Below, piece after piece: positions 16,819 to 25,719 of a stretch of 64,000 nt of DNA. Origin of the DNA: Marinobacterium profundum (GTDB lineage: Bacteria > Pseudomonadota > Gammaproteobacteria > Pseudomonadales > Balneatricaceae); the NCBI RefSeq assembly GCF_001528745.1, contig NZ_BCNS01000210.1, positions 34,763 to 98,762 on the forward strand, given 5' to 3'. Under the pieces are notes generated by a model. That model ran no database searches. It was not told the DNA's origin and worked only from the letters and a program-made list of their open reading frames with translations. Each line of letters starts with the position of its first letter. The stretch's first letter is position 1. The translations under genes were made by a program, and so were the position numbers.

Positions 16819-19800
16819 ATGACTATTCGGACCAAGATACACCACATGACGCGGTACAAGTTTGACCGTCATGTAAACCTGGCGCCCCACGTGTTGCGCC
16901 TGCGACCTGCGGCCCACTCAAGAACCCAGATTCACAGCTACTCGCTCAAGGTCACACCCGAAAACCACTTTATAAACTGGCAGCAGGATCCGTTCGGCAA
17001 CTTCCTGGCCCGACTGGTTTTCCCGGAAAAGACCACTGAACTGTGCATCGAAGTTGAAGTCATCGCCGATATGACGGTGATCAACCCGTTCGACTTTTTC
17101 GTCGAAAAATATGCCGAGCATTTTCCGTTCAAGTACGACGAAAGCCAGCAGAAGGAACTGGCGCCCTACCTCGAATGCACCGAGCCCGACAGCCCGCTGC
17201 TGCAGGCATGGGTTGCCTCTGTGTCGCGCGAGAAGATGCCGATCAACGACTTCATGGTGTCACTGAATCAGCGCCTGCAGCAGGACATTGGCTACGGCCT
17301 GCGTTTTGAAGCCGGCATTCAGAGTTGCCAGGAAACCCTGGAGCTTAAAAAAGGCTCATGCCGTGACAGCGCCTGGCTGATGGTACAAATCCTGCGCAGC
17401 CTCGGGCTGGCGGCGCGTTTTGCCTCCGGCTACCTGATTCAGCTCAGCTCGGACGTAAAATCCCTCGACGGCCCCAGCGGCCCTGAAGCCGACTTTACCG
17501 ACCTGCACGCCTGGTGCGAAGTCTATATCCCGGGCGCCGGCTGGATCGGACTGGACCCCACCTCGGGCCTGATGACCGGCGAAGGCCATATTCCCCTGGC
17601 CTGCACCCCGGACCCGGCCTCAGCCGCCCCCATCAGCGGTGCCATGGACGAGTGCGAGGTCGAGTTCGAGTACAGCAACAAGGTCTACCGCATCCATGAA
17701 GACCCTCGGGTAACCAAGCCCTATGCCGAACACCAGTGGCAGGAAATCCAGGCCCTGGGCGAGGCCGTAGACGCCGATCTGGATGCACTGGACGTCCGCC
17801 TGACCATGGGCGGCGAACCGACCTTCGTCTCCATCGACGACATGGAGTCCGCCCAGTGGAACACCGAAGCCCTTGGCGCCGACAAGCTGCGCCTGGCCAA
17901 AACGCTGCTGCTGCGTCTGCGCGACCGTTTCGCACCCGGCGCCGTGCTGCATTACGGCCAGGGTAAATGGTACCCGGGCGAAGAAACGCCGCGCTGGGCG
18001 CTCGGTTGCTTCTGGCGCCAGGATGGCGAACCGCTGTGGCACAACCCCAAACTGCTGGCACGGGTCGATCAGGACCTGGGACACAAGCTGAAAGATGCCG
18101 AACGCTTTATCGGCCGCCTGTGCGCCAACCTTGAGGTATCAGACAAGTACATACACCCGGCCTTCGAGGATGCGCTCTATTACCTCGACAAGGAGCAGCA
18201 GCTGCCAGCCAACCTGGACCCACTCAAGGCCAAGCTGTCGGACGGCCTCGAACGCATGCGCCTTGCCAGACTGCTGCAACGGGGCCTGAATACCCCCAGT
18301 GGCTATGTGCTGCCGCTGGGCCGGGATGACCTGGGCGAGCGCTGGCGCAGTAGCCGCTGGGAAATGCGACGCGGCGCCCTGGTGCTGATCCCGGGTGATG
18401 CGCCGCTGGGCTTTCGTCTGCCACTCAACTCCCTGCCCTGGGTTAGCAAGGAAGAGCGCGAGGTTGAAGCCGACCCCGATCCCTTTGCCGAACATCCGCC
18501 ACTGAAAAGCACTGTCTACGACATCAACCGCTTTACCGCAGGCAATGCCCAGTCCAGCATGAAGACCACCGCGGACTCCGCCAGCGCCAGGGACCCAATA
18601 GCCGCCAGCAAGGTGCTGCACACAGCGCTGTGCATTGAAGCACGGAACGGTCGCCTGCACCTGTTCCTGCCGCCGATCAAGGCGCTGGAATCCTATGTTC
18701 TGCTGATCAGTGCCATTGAGCGCACCGCCGCCGAACTGGACCTGCCGGTTGTACTCGAAGGCTATGAACCCCCCAAAGACGCCCGCCTGCTGCGCCTTCT
18801 GGTCACACCGGATCCAGGCGTGATCGAGGTCAATATTCACCCGGCCAATAACTGGCGTGAACTGACCGACAACATGATCACCCTCTACGAGGAGGCGCAT
18901 CAGTCCCGCCTTGGCACAGAGTCCTTTATGGTCGATGGGCGCCACAGCGGCACCGGCGGCGGCAACCATATTACCCTGGGCGGTGCCACACCCCAAGACA
19001 GCCCGCTACTGCGCAGGCCCGACATTCTGCGCAGCCTGGTGACCTACTGGCAGCACCACCCCAGCCTGTCGTACCTGTTTTCCGGCATGTTTATCGGCCC
19101 CACCAGCCAGGCGCCCCGGGTCGACGAGGGTCGCGACGAGGCACTGTATGAACTCGAGATTGCTTTCCAGCAGATGCCAGAAGGACTGGTCGACCAGCCC
19201 TGGCTGATCGATCGCCTGATGCGCAACCTGCTGGTCGATATCACGGGCAACACCCATCGCTCGGAGTTCTGCATCGACAAGCTCTATGCCCCCGGCAGCG
19301 CCACCGGACGCCTGGGCATTCTCGAGTTCCGCGGCTTTGAAATGCCACCCCATCCGCGCATGGCACTGGTGCAGGCACTGCTGATTCGTGCCCTGCTGGT
19401 GCGTTTCTGGAAGGAACCGTACCACAAGCCGCTGGTACGCTGGGGCACAGAGCTGCACGACCGTTTCATGCTTCCGCACTACACTTGGGCCGATGTACAG
19501 GACGTGGTGAAGGATTTGCAACAGCATGGCTGCCCCTTCCAGCTCTCCTGGCTGGCACCCTTTGAAGAGTTCCGCTACCCGCACTACGGCCGCGTGAATA
19601 TCGACGATATCAAGCTGGAACTGCGCTGGGCCATCGAACCTTGGCACGTACTGGGAGAGGAAATCAGCAGCTTTGGCACGTCCCGCTACGTCGACTCATC
19701 GCTGGAGCGTCTGCAGGTAAAAGTCAGCGGTCTGACGGAAGGCCGCTACGTACTGGCCTGCAATGGTCGTCGCGTACCGCTGCGCAATACCGGCCGCAAG

Positions 19801-20184
19801 GGCGAGTATGTCGCCGGCGTGCGCTACCGTGCCTGGCAGCCACCTTCGGCACTGCACCCCACCATAGGCGTACATGCGCCCCTGGTGTTCGATTTGATCG
19901 ATACCTGGAATGGCCAGTCCATCGGCGGCTGCACCTACCATGTGCGCCATCCAGGCGGGCGCAGCTACGACAGCTTCCCGGTCAACGGCTTTGAAGCCGA
20001 AGCCCGACGCGTCAACCGTTTCTGGGAGTTCGGTCATACCCCTGGGCCCCAGGAGCCACTGTCGCAATTTGATGCCATTCGCGATTTCTTTCCTCACCAG
20101 AAAGCACCGCATCCGATGGCACCACCACCGGAAGAGCCCACCAACGAGTATCCGCATACCCTGGATTTGCGCCGTCAACCTTAA
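16819..20184 (+). CDS. Transglutaminase-like protein fused to DUF2126 putative amidoligase
   Basis: 1121 aa, predicted cytosolic (no signal peptide). Residues 1-290 form a bacterial transglutaminase-like cysteine peptidase with an intact triad: Cys181 in KKGSCRDSAW, His230 in DLHAWCEVY, Asp246 in GLDPTSG. From about residue 325 to the end is DUF2126, a predicted glutamine-synthetase-fold carboxylate-amine ligase: LTMGGEPTFVS (328-338), HYGQGKWYPGEETPRWALG, HSGTGGGNHITLGG (709-722) and LEFRGFEMPPHPRMALVQ. Such fusions travel with ATP-grasp and alpha-E genes and are predicted to make or trim an unknown peptide or peptide-like tag. 84 bp separate it from the next gene. Confidence 0.92.
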   Translation: MTIRTKIHHMTRYKFDRHVNLAPHVLRLRPAAHSRTQIHSYSLKVTPENHFINWQQDPFGNFLARLVFPEKTTELCIEVEVIADMTVINPFDFFVEKYAEHFPFKYDESQQKELAPYLECTEPDSPLLQAWVASVSREKMPINDFMVSLNQRLQQDIGYGLRFEAGIQSCQETLELKKGSCRDSAWLMVQILRSLGLAARFASGYLIQLSSDVKSLDGPSGPEADFTDLHAWCEVYIPGAGWIGLDPTSGLMTGEGHIPLACTPDPASAAPISGAMDECEVEFEYSNKVYRIHEDPRVTKPYAEHQWQEIQALGEAVDADLDALDVRLTMGGEPTFVSIDDMESAQWNTEALGADKLRLAKTLLLRLRDRFAPGAVLHYGQGKWYPGEETPRWALGCFWRQDGEPLWHNPKLLARVDQDLGHKLKDAERFIGRLCANLEVSDKYIHPAFEDALYYLDKEQQLPANLDPLKAKLSDGLERMRLARLLQRGLNTPSGYVLPLGRDDLGERWRSSRWEMRRGALVLIPGDAPLGFRLPLNSLPWVSKEEREVEADPDPFAEHPPLKSTVYDINRFTAGNAQSSMKTTADSASARDPIAASKVLHTALCIEARNGRLHLFLPPIKALESYVLLISAIERTAAELDLPVVLEGYEPPKDARLLRLLVTPDPGVIEVNIHPANNWRELTDNMITLYEEAHQSRLGTESFMVDGRHSGTGGGNHITLGGATPQDSPLLRRPDILRSLVTYWQHHPSLSYLFSGMFIGPTSQAPRVDEGRDEALYELEIAFQQMPEGLVDQPWLIDRLMRNLLVDITGNTHRSEFCIDKLYAPGSATGRLGILEFRGFEMPPHPRMALVQALLIRALLVRFWKEPYHKPLVRWGTELHDRFMLPHYTWADVQDVVKDLQQHGCPFQLSWLAPFEEFRYPHYGRVNIDDIKLELRWAIEPWHVLGEEISSFGTSRYVDSSLERLQVKVSGLTEGRYVLACNGRRVPLRNTGRKGEYVAGVRYRAWQPPSALHPTIGVHAPLVFDLIDTWNGQSIGGCTYHVRHPGGRSYDSFPVNGFEAEARRVNRFWEFGHTPGPQEPLSQFDAIRDFFPHQKAPHPMAPPPEEPTNEYPHTLDLRRQP

Positions 20185-20268
20185 CTGGAGCACGGCGTGG
20201 CCCCGGTCTCGGGTATACTATGCTGAACCTTCCTGATAACACCTCTCGACGAGACAGGTTCACGCCGA

Positions 20269-22845
20269 ATGAGCTTTTCCCAACAGCAACAATCAGACCA
20301 GGGCAATGCCCTGGTTTACCCGCGTCCGGCGGGGCTCATGGATGAGGTTTACGCTCCCGATGGCAGCATTCGCAGCCACTGGGAGTACTTACTGAACAGT
20401 CTGAATGTTCTGGGCTCCGATGCCCTGAATGATCGCCAGCGCAAGGCCGAACGCATTCTGCGGGATGACGGCGCCACCTACACGCTGTCCAGTGCATCCC
20501 TGACCAGTCATACCTGGGGACTGGACCCGGTTCCGCTGCTTATTGCCAGCGAGGAATGGAACCAGATCGAAACCGGCCTGAGCGAGCGCGCTGAGCTGCT
20601 CGACCTGCTACTTAAGGATATCTACGGCCCCCGTGAACTGGTGCGCTGCGGCATTTTGCCGGCAGAGCTCATATACAGTCACGGCGGCTTTCTGCGCCCC
20701 TGTCAGGACATCAAGCTGCAGGGCGACCACCAGCTGATTCTGCACAGCGCCGATATGGTGCGCGGCGCCGACGGCAACATGGTCATTATCGGTGACCGAA
20801 CCCAAACCCCAAGCGGCGCAGGCTATGCACTGGAAAACCGCACCGTCATGCGCCGTGTTTTCCCAAGCCTGTTCCGTGACAGCCACGTACACCGGCTGTC
20901 GCTGTTCTTTACCACCTTGCGCCACACCCTGACCCGCCTTGCCCCTCCAGCCAATCTGGCCGGTGGCGAGCTGCCCAGCATCGTCATACTGACACCAGGT
21001 GCTTACAGCGAGACTTACTTCGAACACACCTACCTGGCCAACTACCTCGGCTACCCCCTGGTACAGGGCGGCGACCTGACGGTGCGCAATGGCTACGTCT
21101 GGATGAAGTCCCTTGATGGCCTCACACGGGTGGATGTCATACTGCGCCGGGTCGACGACAACTTCTGCGACCCGGTCGAGCTCAAGAGCGATTCGCGCCT
21201 CGGCGTGCCGGGGCTGCTGGAAGTGGTACGCTCAGGCCGGGTCGTGGTAGCCAACCCCATGGGCAGTGGCGTACTGGAAAACACCGCACTGCTGAAATAC
21301 ATGCCGCAAATCAGCCAGTTTTTCCTGGGTCACGAACTGCAGCTGGCCTCGGTCAAGACATACTGGTGCGGCGATGCCGGCGATCTTGCCCATGTGCTCG
21401 CCAATATCGACAAGCTGGTCATCAAGCGCTGCGCCCGTCGCGCCGGCGAGTTCAGCATTTTTGGCTGTGACCTGCCCGCCAGTGAGCGCCAGGAATTAGT
21501 CGAGCGTATCCGGCTTAATCCACTGCACTATACAGCGCAGGAATACGCGGCGCCGTCCTCGGCACCCAGCTGGCACAAGGGCGCCATGCACTCGCGACCC
21601 TCGGTGTTGCGCAGCTTCTCGGTCGCTGGCGAAGGCTCCTACTCGGTGATGCCAGGCGGCATGACCCGGGTGGGCATCGCTAACGACAGTCGCCTGATAT
21701 CGAACCAGCTCGGTTCCCTCAGCAAGGACACATGGGTATTGGCATCGGAACCGGAAAAACAGCTGACGCTGCAGACCGGCCCTGGCGGCGAAAGCCTCAG
21801 TCATATTCATCAGTACACCACCCTGCCAAGTCGTATGGTGGAAAATCTGTTCTGGATGGGCCGCTATTCCGAGCGCGCAGATGCCGCGATCCGCGTACTG
21901 CGCACCGTATTCGTCCAGCTCAACAGCGCCGTGATTCTGCCCAAAGGAGCGGAACGGCTACTGCTGCGGGCCGTCTCCGAGGTCACATTGACCTTGCCGG
22001 GCTTCACCCGGGACAACCTGGACCTGCTGCGCAAGCCTGAGCCGGAACTACTGTCGGTGATCAGCGACGGAAAGCGTACCGGCAGCGTCAAGGCGTCACT
22101 GATTGCCATGCTCAATTGTGCCGAGGAGGTCAAGGAACTGCTTTCGGCCGATATTCAGCGCATCATCAACGATATACGCGATGAGCTGAACGGTCTGGAA
22201 GACGCCGTCGCTCGCGGAATGGCTTCAGCGCCTGAAGAAACCCTGGATCCGCTGATATCTGCCCTGCTGGCTTTGAGCGGTCTCTATCAGGACAGCATGT
22301 TCCGCGGCCTGGGCTGGCGCTTCCTGCAGATCGGCCGCCGACTTGAAAAGGCCCAGCAAGTAGCCTCGCTGCTGCGCCATCTGCTGGTGCCGGTCAATGT
22401 CGACCCCAGCGAGCCACTGGCGCTGGAATCGGCACTGCTCTCGACCGAGGCCCTGAACACCTACCGCCGCCGCTTCCGGGCGGAAACCAATATTGTCAGT
22501 GGCCTGGGACTGCTGCTGATTGATCGCAGTAACCCGCGTTCCCTGATCTATCAGCTCGACAAGCTGTTCAAGGATCTGAGCGAACTGCCCAATCGTGGCA
22601 AAGGGCCGGAACTGCCGCGCAATCAGCGGCTGGTACTGGAAATCTCGGCGGCGGTGCGCCTGGCCGACATGCGCGAGCTGGCCGTGGTGGATGAAAAACT
22701 GCAAAGCCGTGTCCAGCTCGACAAACTGCTACAGCAGGTACAGCAGCGCCTGAACGAAACCGCCGTAGCGGTAAGTGAAGACTTCTTCGATCACACCGGC
22801 GGCCCTCAGCAGCTGGTGAACACCGGATGGAATGGCGAACTATGA
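20269..22845 (+). CDS. Circularly permuted ATP-grasp / alpha-E fusion protein
   Basis: 858 aa. Residues 1 to about 490 are a second circularly permuted ATP-grasp domain (IGDRTQTPSGAGYALENR; VILTPGAYSETYFEHTYLA; DGLTRVDVILRRVDD; LGSLSKDTWVLA). Residues about 523-858 are an alpha-E domain starting MVENLFWMGRYSERADAAIR. It therefore fuses what the first half of the operon encodes as two genes. The nucleotide-binding segment is VIKRCARRAGEFSIFG, different from VKPANESGGYG of the stand-alone paralogue, so the two probably use different substrates. A TATACT lies at 20214-20219 in the 84-bp gap. The stop overlaps the next start (ATGA). Confidence 0.92.
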   Translation: MSFSQQQQSDQGNALVYPRPAGLMDEVYAPDGSIRSHWEYLLNSLNVLGSDALNDRQRKAERILRDDGATYTLSSASLTSHTWGLDPVPLLIASEEWNQIETGLSERAELLDLLLKDIYGPRELVRCGILPAELIYSHGGFLRPCQDIKLQGDHQLILHSADMVRGADGNMVIIGDRTQTPSGAGYALENRTVMRRVFPSLFRDSHVHRLSLFFTTLRHTLTRLAPPANLAGGELPSIVILTPGAYSETYFEHTYLANYLGYPLVQGGDLTVRNGYVWMKSLDGLTRVDVILRRVDDNFCDPVELKSDSRLGVPGLLEVVRSGRVVVANPMGSGVLENTALLKYMPQISQFFLGHELQLASVKTYWCGDAGDLAHVLANIDKLVIKRCARRAGEFSIFGCDLPASERQELVERIRLNPLHYTAQEYAAPSSAPSWHKGAMHSRPSVLRSFSVAGEGSYSVMPGGMTRVGIANDSRLISNQLGSLSKDTWVLASEPEKQLTLQTGPGGESLSHIHQYTTLPSRMVENLFWMGRYSERADAAIRVLRTVFVQLNSAVILPKGAERLLLRAVSEVTLTLPGFTRDNLDLLRKPEPELLSVISDGKRTGSVKASLIAMLNCAEEVKELLSADIQRIINDIRDELNGLEDAVARGMASAPEETLDPLISALLALSGLYQDSMFRGLGWRFLQIGRRLEKAQQVASLLRHLLVPVNVDPSEPLALESALLSTEALNTYRRRFRAETNIVSGLGLLLIDRSNPRSLIYQLDKLFKDLSELPNRGKGPELPRNQRLVLEISAAVRLADMRELAVVDEKLQSRVQLDKLLQQVQQRLNETAVAVSEDFFDHTGGPQQLVNTGWNGEL

Positions 22846-23732
22846 TTTACCGCATAAGACATCTGACCGAATACGAATACCAGCAACCGGTCAGTCTGTG
22901 CTACAACTTGGCCCATCTGCAGCCACGCAACACCAGCTACCAGAACTGTCTGAGCAGCAAGCTGCAGATAAGCCCCATGCCTGCCTACAGCCGCAAGCGC
23001 AAGGACTACTTCGGCAACAACATAGTGCACTTCTCTATCGAAGTGCCCCATCGCAAGCTGTCGGTCGAGATCACCAGCGATATTCGCATTGATGAGAGCC
23101 GCGCCAGCCCGGAGCTCAACCTGGATATGGGCAGTACCTGCGCTCAGGCACTGGAGGCACTGAAGAGCAACCAGACCAAGCCCACCCTGATGGCGCGCGA
23201 GTTCGTGCTCGACTCGCCCATGATCAAGGCCATGGATGCACTGCGCGACTATGCGGCGCCATCCTTTACCCCTGACCGTCCTCTGCTCTCGGCAGCCCGT
23301 GATTTGACGCATCGCATCTTCACCGACTTCACCTATGACCCAAACTTCACTACGGTGGCCACGCCACTGTCCGATGTGCTGGAGCACCGCAGGGGCGTCT
23401 GCCAGGACTTTGCTCATCTGGCCATTGGCTGCCTGCGGGCGCTGGGTTACCCGGCGCGCTATGTCAGCGGTTATCTCGAAACCCTGCCGCCGCCGGGACA
23501 GGTGAAGATGGTGGGTTCAGACGCCTCCCACGCCTGGTTCTCGCTCTACTCACCGGAAGAAGGCTGGTTCGAATTCGATCCCACCAATGACAACATGCCG
23601 GCCGAGCAGCACATCACTACGGCTTGGGGCCGGGACTACTCCGATGTAGCTCCACTGCGCGGCGTACTGTTTGATGGTGGCAAACCCCAGGCCCCCCGGG
23701 TCGCAGTGGATGTGCAGCGCCTTGAGGCTTGA
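22842..23732 (+). CDS. Transglutaminase-like cysteine peptidase
   Basis: 296 aa. N-terminal transglut_N beta domain (MIYRIRHLTEYEYQQPVSLC), then a transglutaminase core with an intact triad: Cys187 in RRGVCQDFAHLA, His230 in DASHAWFSLY, Asp246 in FEFDPTND. No signal peptide, so cytosolic. ATG 22842 overlaps the stop of the fusion gene; the further upstream ATG at 22827 has no ribosome-binding site of its own. It closes the five-gene operon and completes the second ATP-grasp/alpha-E/peptidase set. No Anbu-type proteasome-like peptidase gene follows. Confidence 0.92.
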   Translation: MIYRIRHLTEYEYQQPVSLCYNLAHLQPRNTSYQNCLSSKLQISPMPAYSRKRKDYFGNNIVHFSIEVPHRKLSVEITSDIRIDESRASPELNLDMGSTCAQALEALKSNQTKPTLMAREFVLDSPMIKAMDALRDYAAPSFTPDRPLLSAARDLTHRIFTDFTYDPNFTTVATPLSDVLEHRRGVCQDFAHLAIGCLRALGYPARYVSGYLETLPPPGQVKMVGSDASHAWFSLYSPEEGWFEFDPTNDNMPAEQHITTAWGRDYSDVAPLRGVLFDGGKPQAPRVAVDVQRLEA

Positions 23733-23875
23733 AGGGAAATCATGTGCCTGCGTTTAAATCAGTATCAAGGCGCTGTAGTTTTCTCCTAAAATGCCAACCC
23801 CGGAGTCTGTAGAAAACTGTCCGCCCCAAAGCGGTCAGCCAGGCTCCCAATATTGTGATCACGAGGTTTTATCCG

Positions 23876-24442
23876 ATGCCCAAAGCATCCGAACTCAAGC
23901 GGGGCCATGTCGTCGAGCTCAATGGACATGTCTATGTGGTGCAGCATGTCGATGTGCGCAACCCCACCTCCCGTGGCGCCAGCACCCTCTACAAGGTTCG
24001 CTTCAACCTGCTGCCAGAGGGCGGCAAGCACGAAGTCACCTTCACCGGTGATGACACGGTCAAGAACGTCTCGCTGGAACGGCGCAAGGTCTCTTATCTG
24101 TACCGTGAAGGCGACCACTTTACTTTCATGGATACCGAAGACTACAGCCAGTATTATCTCAACGGCAGCAGTATCGAGAGCCAGCTGCCGTTTCTCAGTG
24201 ACGGCCTTGAAGGCATAATCGCACTGCTGATCGAAGGTGAGATCGTCACTATCGAACTGCCCGCCACCGTTATCATGGAAGTGGCCGAGTGCGTGCCCGG
24301 CATGCAAGCCGCAAGCGCCACAGGGCGCACCAAACCCGCCATAATGACCAACGGGCTTGAGCTGCAGGTACCGGAATACATCAAGCAGGGCGAGAAGATC
24401 AAGATCAATACGGAAACCGGGAAGTTTATGACCCGCGCCTGA
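23876..24442 (+). CDS. efpL: Elongation factor P-like protein EfpL (YeiP)
   Basis: 188 aa EF-P paralogue that relieves ribosome stalling. It is distinguished from EF-P by the N-terminal loop NPTSRGAST, with Arg33 where EF-P carries its modified Lys/Arg; E. coli YeiP has PTARGAATLY with Arg at the same position. Three beta-barrel domains of usual length end with VPEYIKQGEKIKINTETGKF. ATG 23876 matches the E. coli start; the in-frame ATG at 23855 adds seven unsupported residues. Confidence 0.95.
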   Translation: MPKASELKRGHVVELNGHVYVVQHVDVRNPTSRGASTLYKVRFNLLPEGGKHEVTFTGDDTVKNVSLERRKVSYLYREGDHFTFMDTEDYSQYYLNGSSIESQLPFLSDGLEGIIALLIEGEIVTIELPATVIMEVAECVPGMQAASATGRTKPAIMTNGLELQVPEYIKQGEKIKINTETGKFMTRA

Positions 24443-24527
24443 AATCGCCCGCTAAAAGCAAACACACTGGCTGACGCTGTGTCATCCGGTGTTCCAGGAA
24501 AATGAAACCCAAGGAGCCCCATCACCG

Positions 24528-25436
24528 ATGCGAAAAGTGACCAAAGCCATAATTCCCGTTGCCGGACTCGGCACGCGTGTTTTGCCTGCAAGCAAGGCAA
24601 TTCCCAAGGAAATGCTGCCGGTTGGCGACAAGCCCGTCATCCAGCGCGTGGTGGAAGAAGCCGTCGCTGCAGGCATCACCAAGATTATTCTGGTGACGCG
24701 CTCCGGCAAGGAAGCCATTGAAAATCACTTCGATGCCCACTACGAGCTCGAAGCCCAACTGGAGATAAAGGGCAAGATTGCAGAACTGGCGTCTGTGCGC
24801 AACATCCAGCCGCCTGACGTGGAAATTATCTCGGTGCGTCAGCCCAGCGCCCAGGGCCTTGGCCACGCGGTACTCTGCGCCGCCGGTATTATCGGTGACG
24901 AACCCTTCGCGGTGATGTTGCCGGATGTGCTGATCAACAACCGCACCGCCGATAGCGGCCACGTCGACATGGCAGGCATGATGGCCGCGTTCAGCCGCAA
25001 CGAACACCCGCAGATTATGGTGGAGCCGGTGCCGCACGAACACGCCGAACGCTACGGTATTGTCGACTGCGCGGGTGCTGTCCTGCAGGGCGGTGATGCG
25101 CACCCGATTCAGGGCATGGTGGAAAAGCCGGCCCCGGGCACGGCACCATCAAACCTCGCGATCGTGGGCCGCTATATACTGCCAGCGCGCATTATGCAGC
25201 TGCTCAAAACCACCCCTCGCGGTGCTGGCGGTGAAGTCCAGCTGACCGACGCCATGGCCGCACTGCTCAAGGAAACGCCAATGGAAGCCTACCATATGGA
25301 AGGCAAATCCTATGACTGCGGCAACAAGCTGGGCTACCTGCAAGCCAACATGGTGTTCGGCCTGCAAAGCCCGCACACAGGCCCTGCGCTGCGTGAGTTT
25401 CTCAAACAACAGCTCGACGAGCTGGATCAGGCCTGA
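24528..25436 (+). CDS. galU: UTP-glucose-1-phosphate uridylyltransferase GalU
   Basis: 302 aa nucleotidyltransferase making UDP-glucose from glucose-1-phosphate and UTP, for LPS, capsule and osmoprotectant synthesis. The nucleotide-binding motif is GLGTRVLPASKAIPKEMLPV; also QGLGHAVLCA, VMLPDVLI and MVEKP. ATG 24528 (MRKVTKAIIPV) matches family length and is preceded by AAGGAG; the frame is open to 24489. It converges on an epimerase gene that could use UDP-sugars derived from its product. Confidence 0.97.
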   Translation: MRKVTKAIIPVAGLGTRVLPASKAIPKEMLPVGDKPVIQRVVEEAVAAGITKIILVTRSGKEAIENHFDAHYELEAQLEIKGKIAELASVRNIQPPDVEIISVRQPSAQGLGHAVLCAAGIIGDEPFAVMLPDVLINNRTADSGHVDMAGMMAAFSRNEHPQIMVEPVPHEHAERYGIVDCAGAVLQGGDAHPIQGMVEKPAPGTAPSNLAIVGRYILPARIMQLLKTTPRGAGGEVQLTDAMAALLKETPMEAYHMEGKSYDCGNKLGYLQANMVFGLQSPHTGPALREFLKQQLDELDQA

Positions 25437-25446
25437 TCCAACCTGG

Positions 25447-25485
25447 AAAAAGGGGCAGCGTGCCAAGCACGCTGCCCCTTTTTTT
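25447..25485 (+). terminator. Intrinsic terminator of galU
   Basis: GGGGCAGCGTGC pairs with GCACGCTGCCCC around a 3-nt loop (CAA), followed by seven T; the A-run on the other side makes it potentially bidirectional. It starts 11 nt after the galU stop. Confidence 0.93.
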
Positions 25486-25617
25486 GTTTCTTCGCGGATA
25501 GCAGGGGAAAATGAAGAAATCGTAGGATGGGGGAAACCGCCATGGCTGCTTGCGCAACCGGCTCGCACCGGGGTTCAGGGCGGTGCACCCCATCAAGAGG
25601 GCATCAGCCAGCACGCA

Positions 25618-25665
25618 CACCCTGGCACCCTGACACCCTGACACCCTGACACCCTGACACCCTGA
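25618..25665 (+). repeat. 8-bp tandem repeat, six units
   Basis: CACCCTGG followed by five exact CACCCTGA units, between the galU terminator and the epimerase gene. The flanking 25499-25617 has the look of degenerate REP-type DNA (GTAGGATGGG near 25521). Non-coding. Confidence 0.92.
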
Positions 25666-25719
25666 AGGGTTAGGCGGCGCGCAAGCCTCGCAACAGCCTT
25701 TTATTCGGCCTTAATCCCC

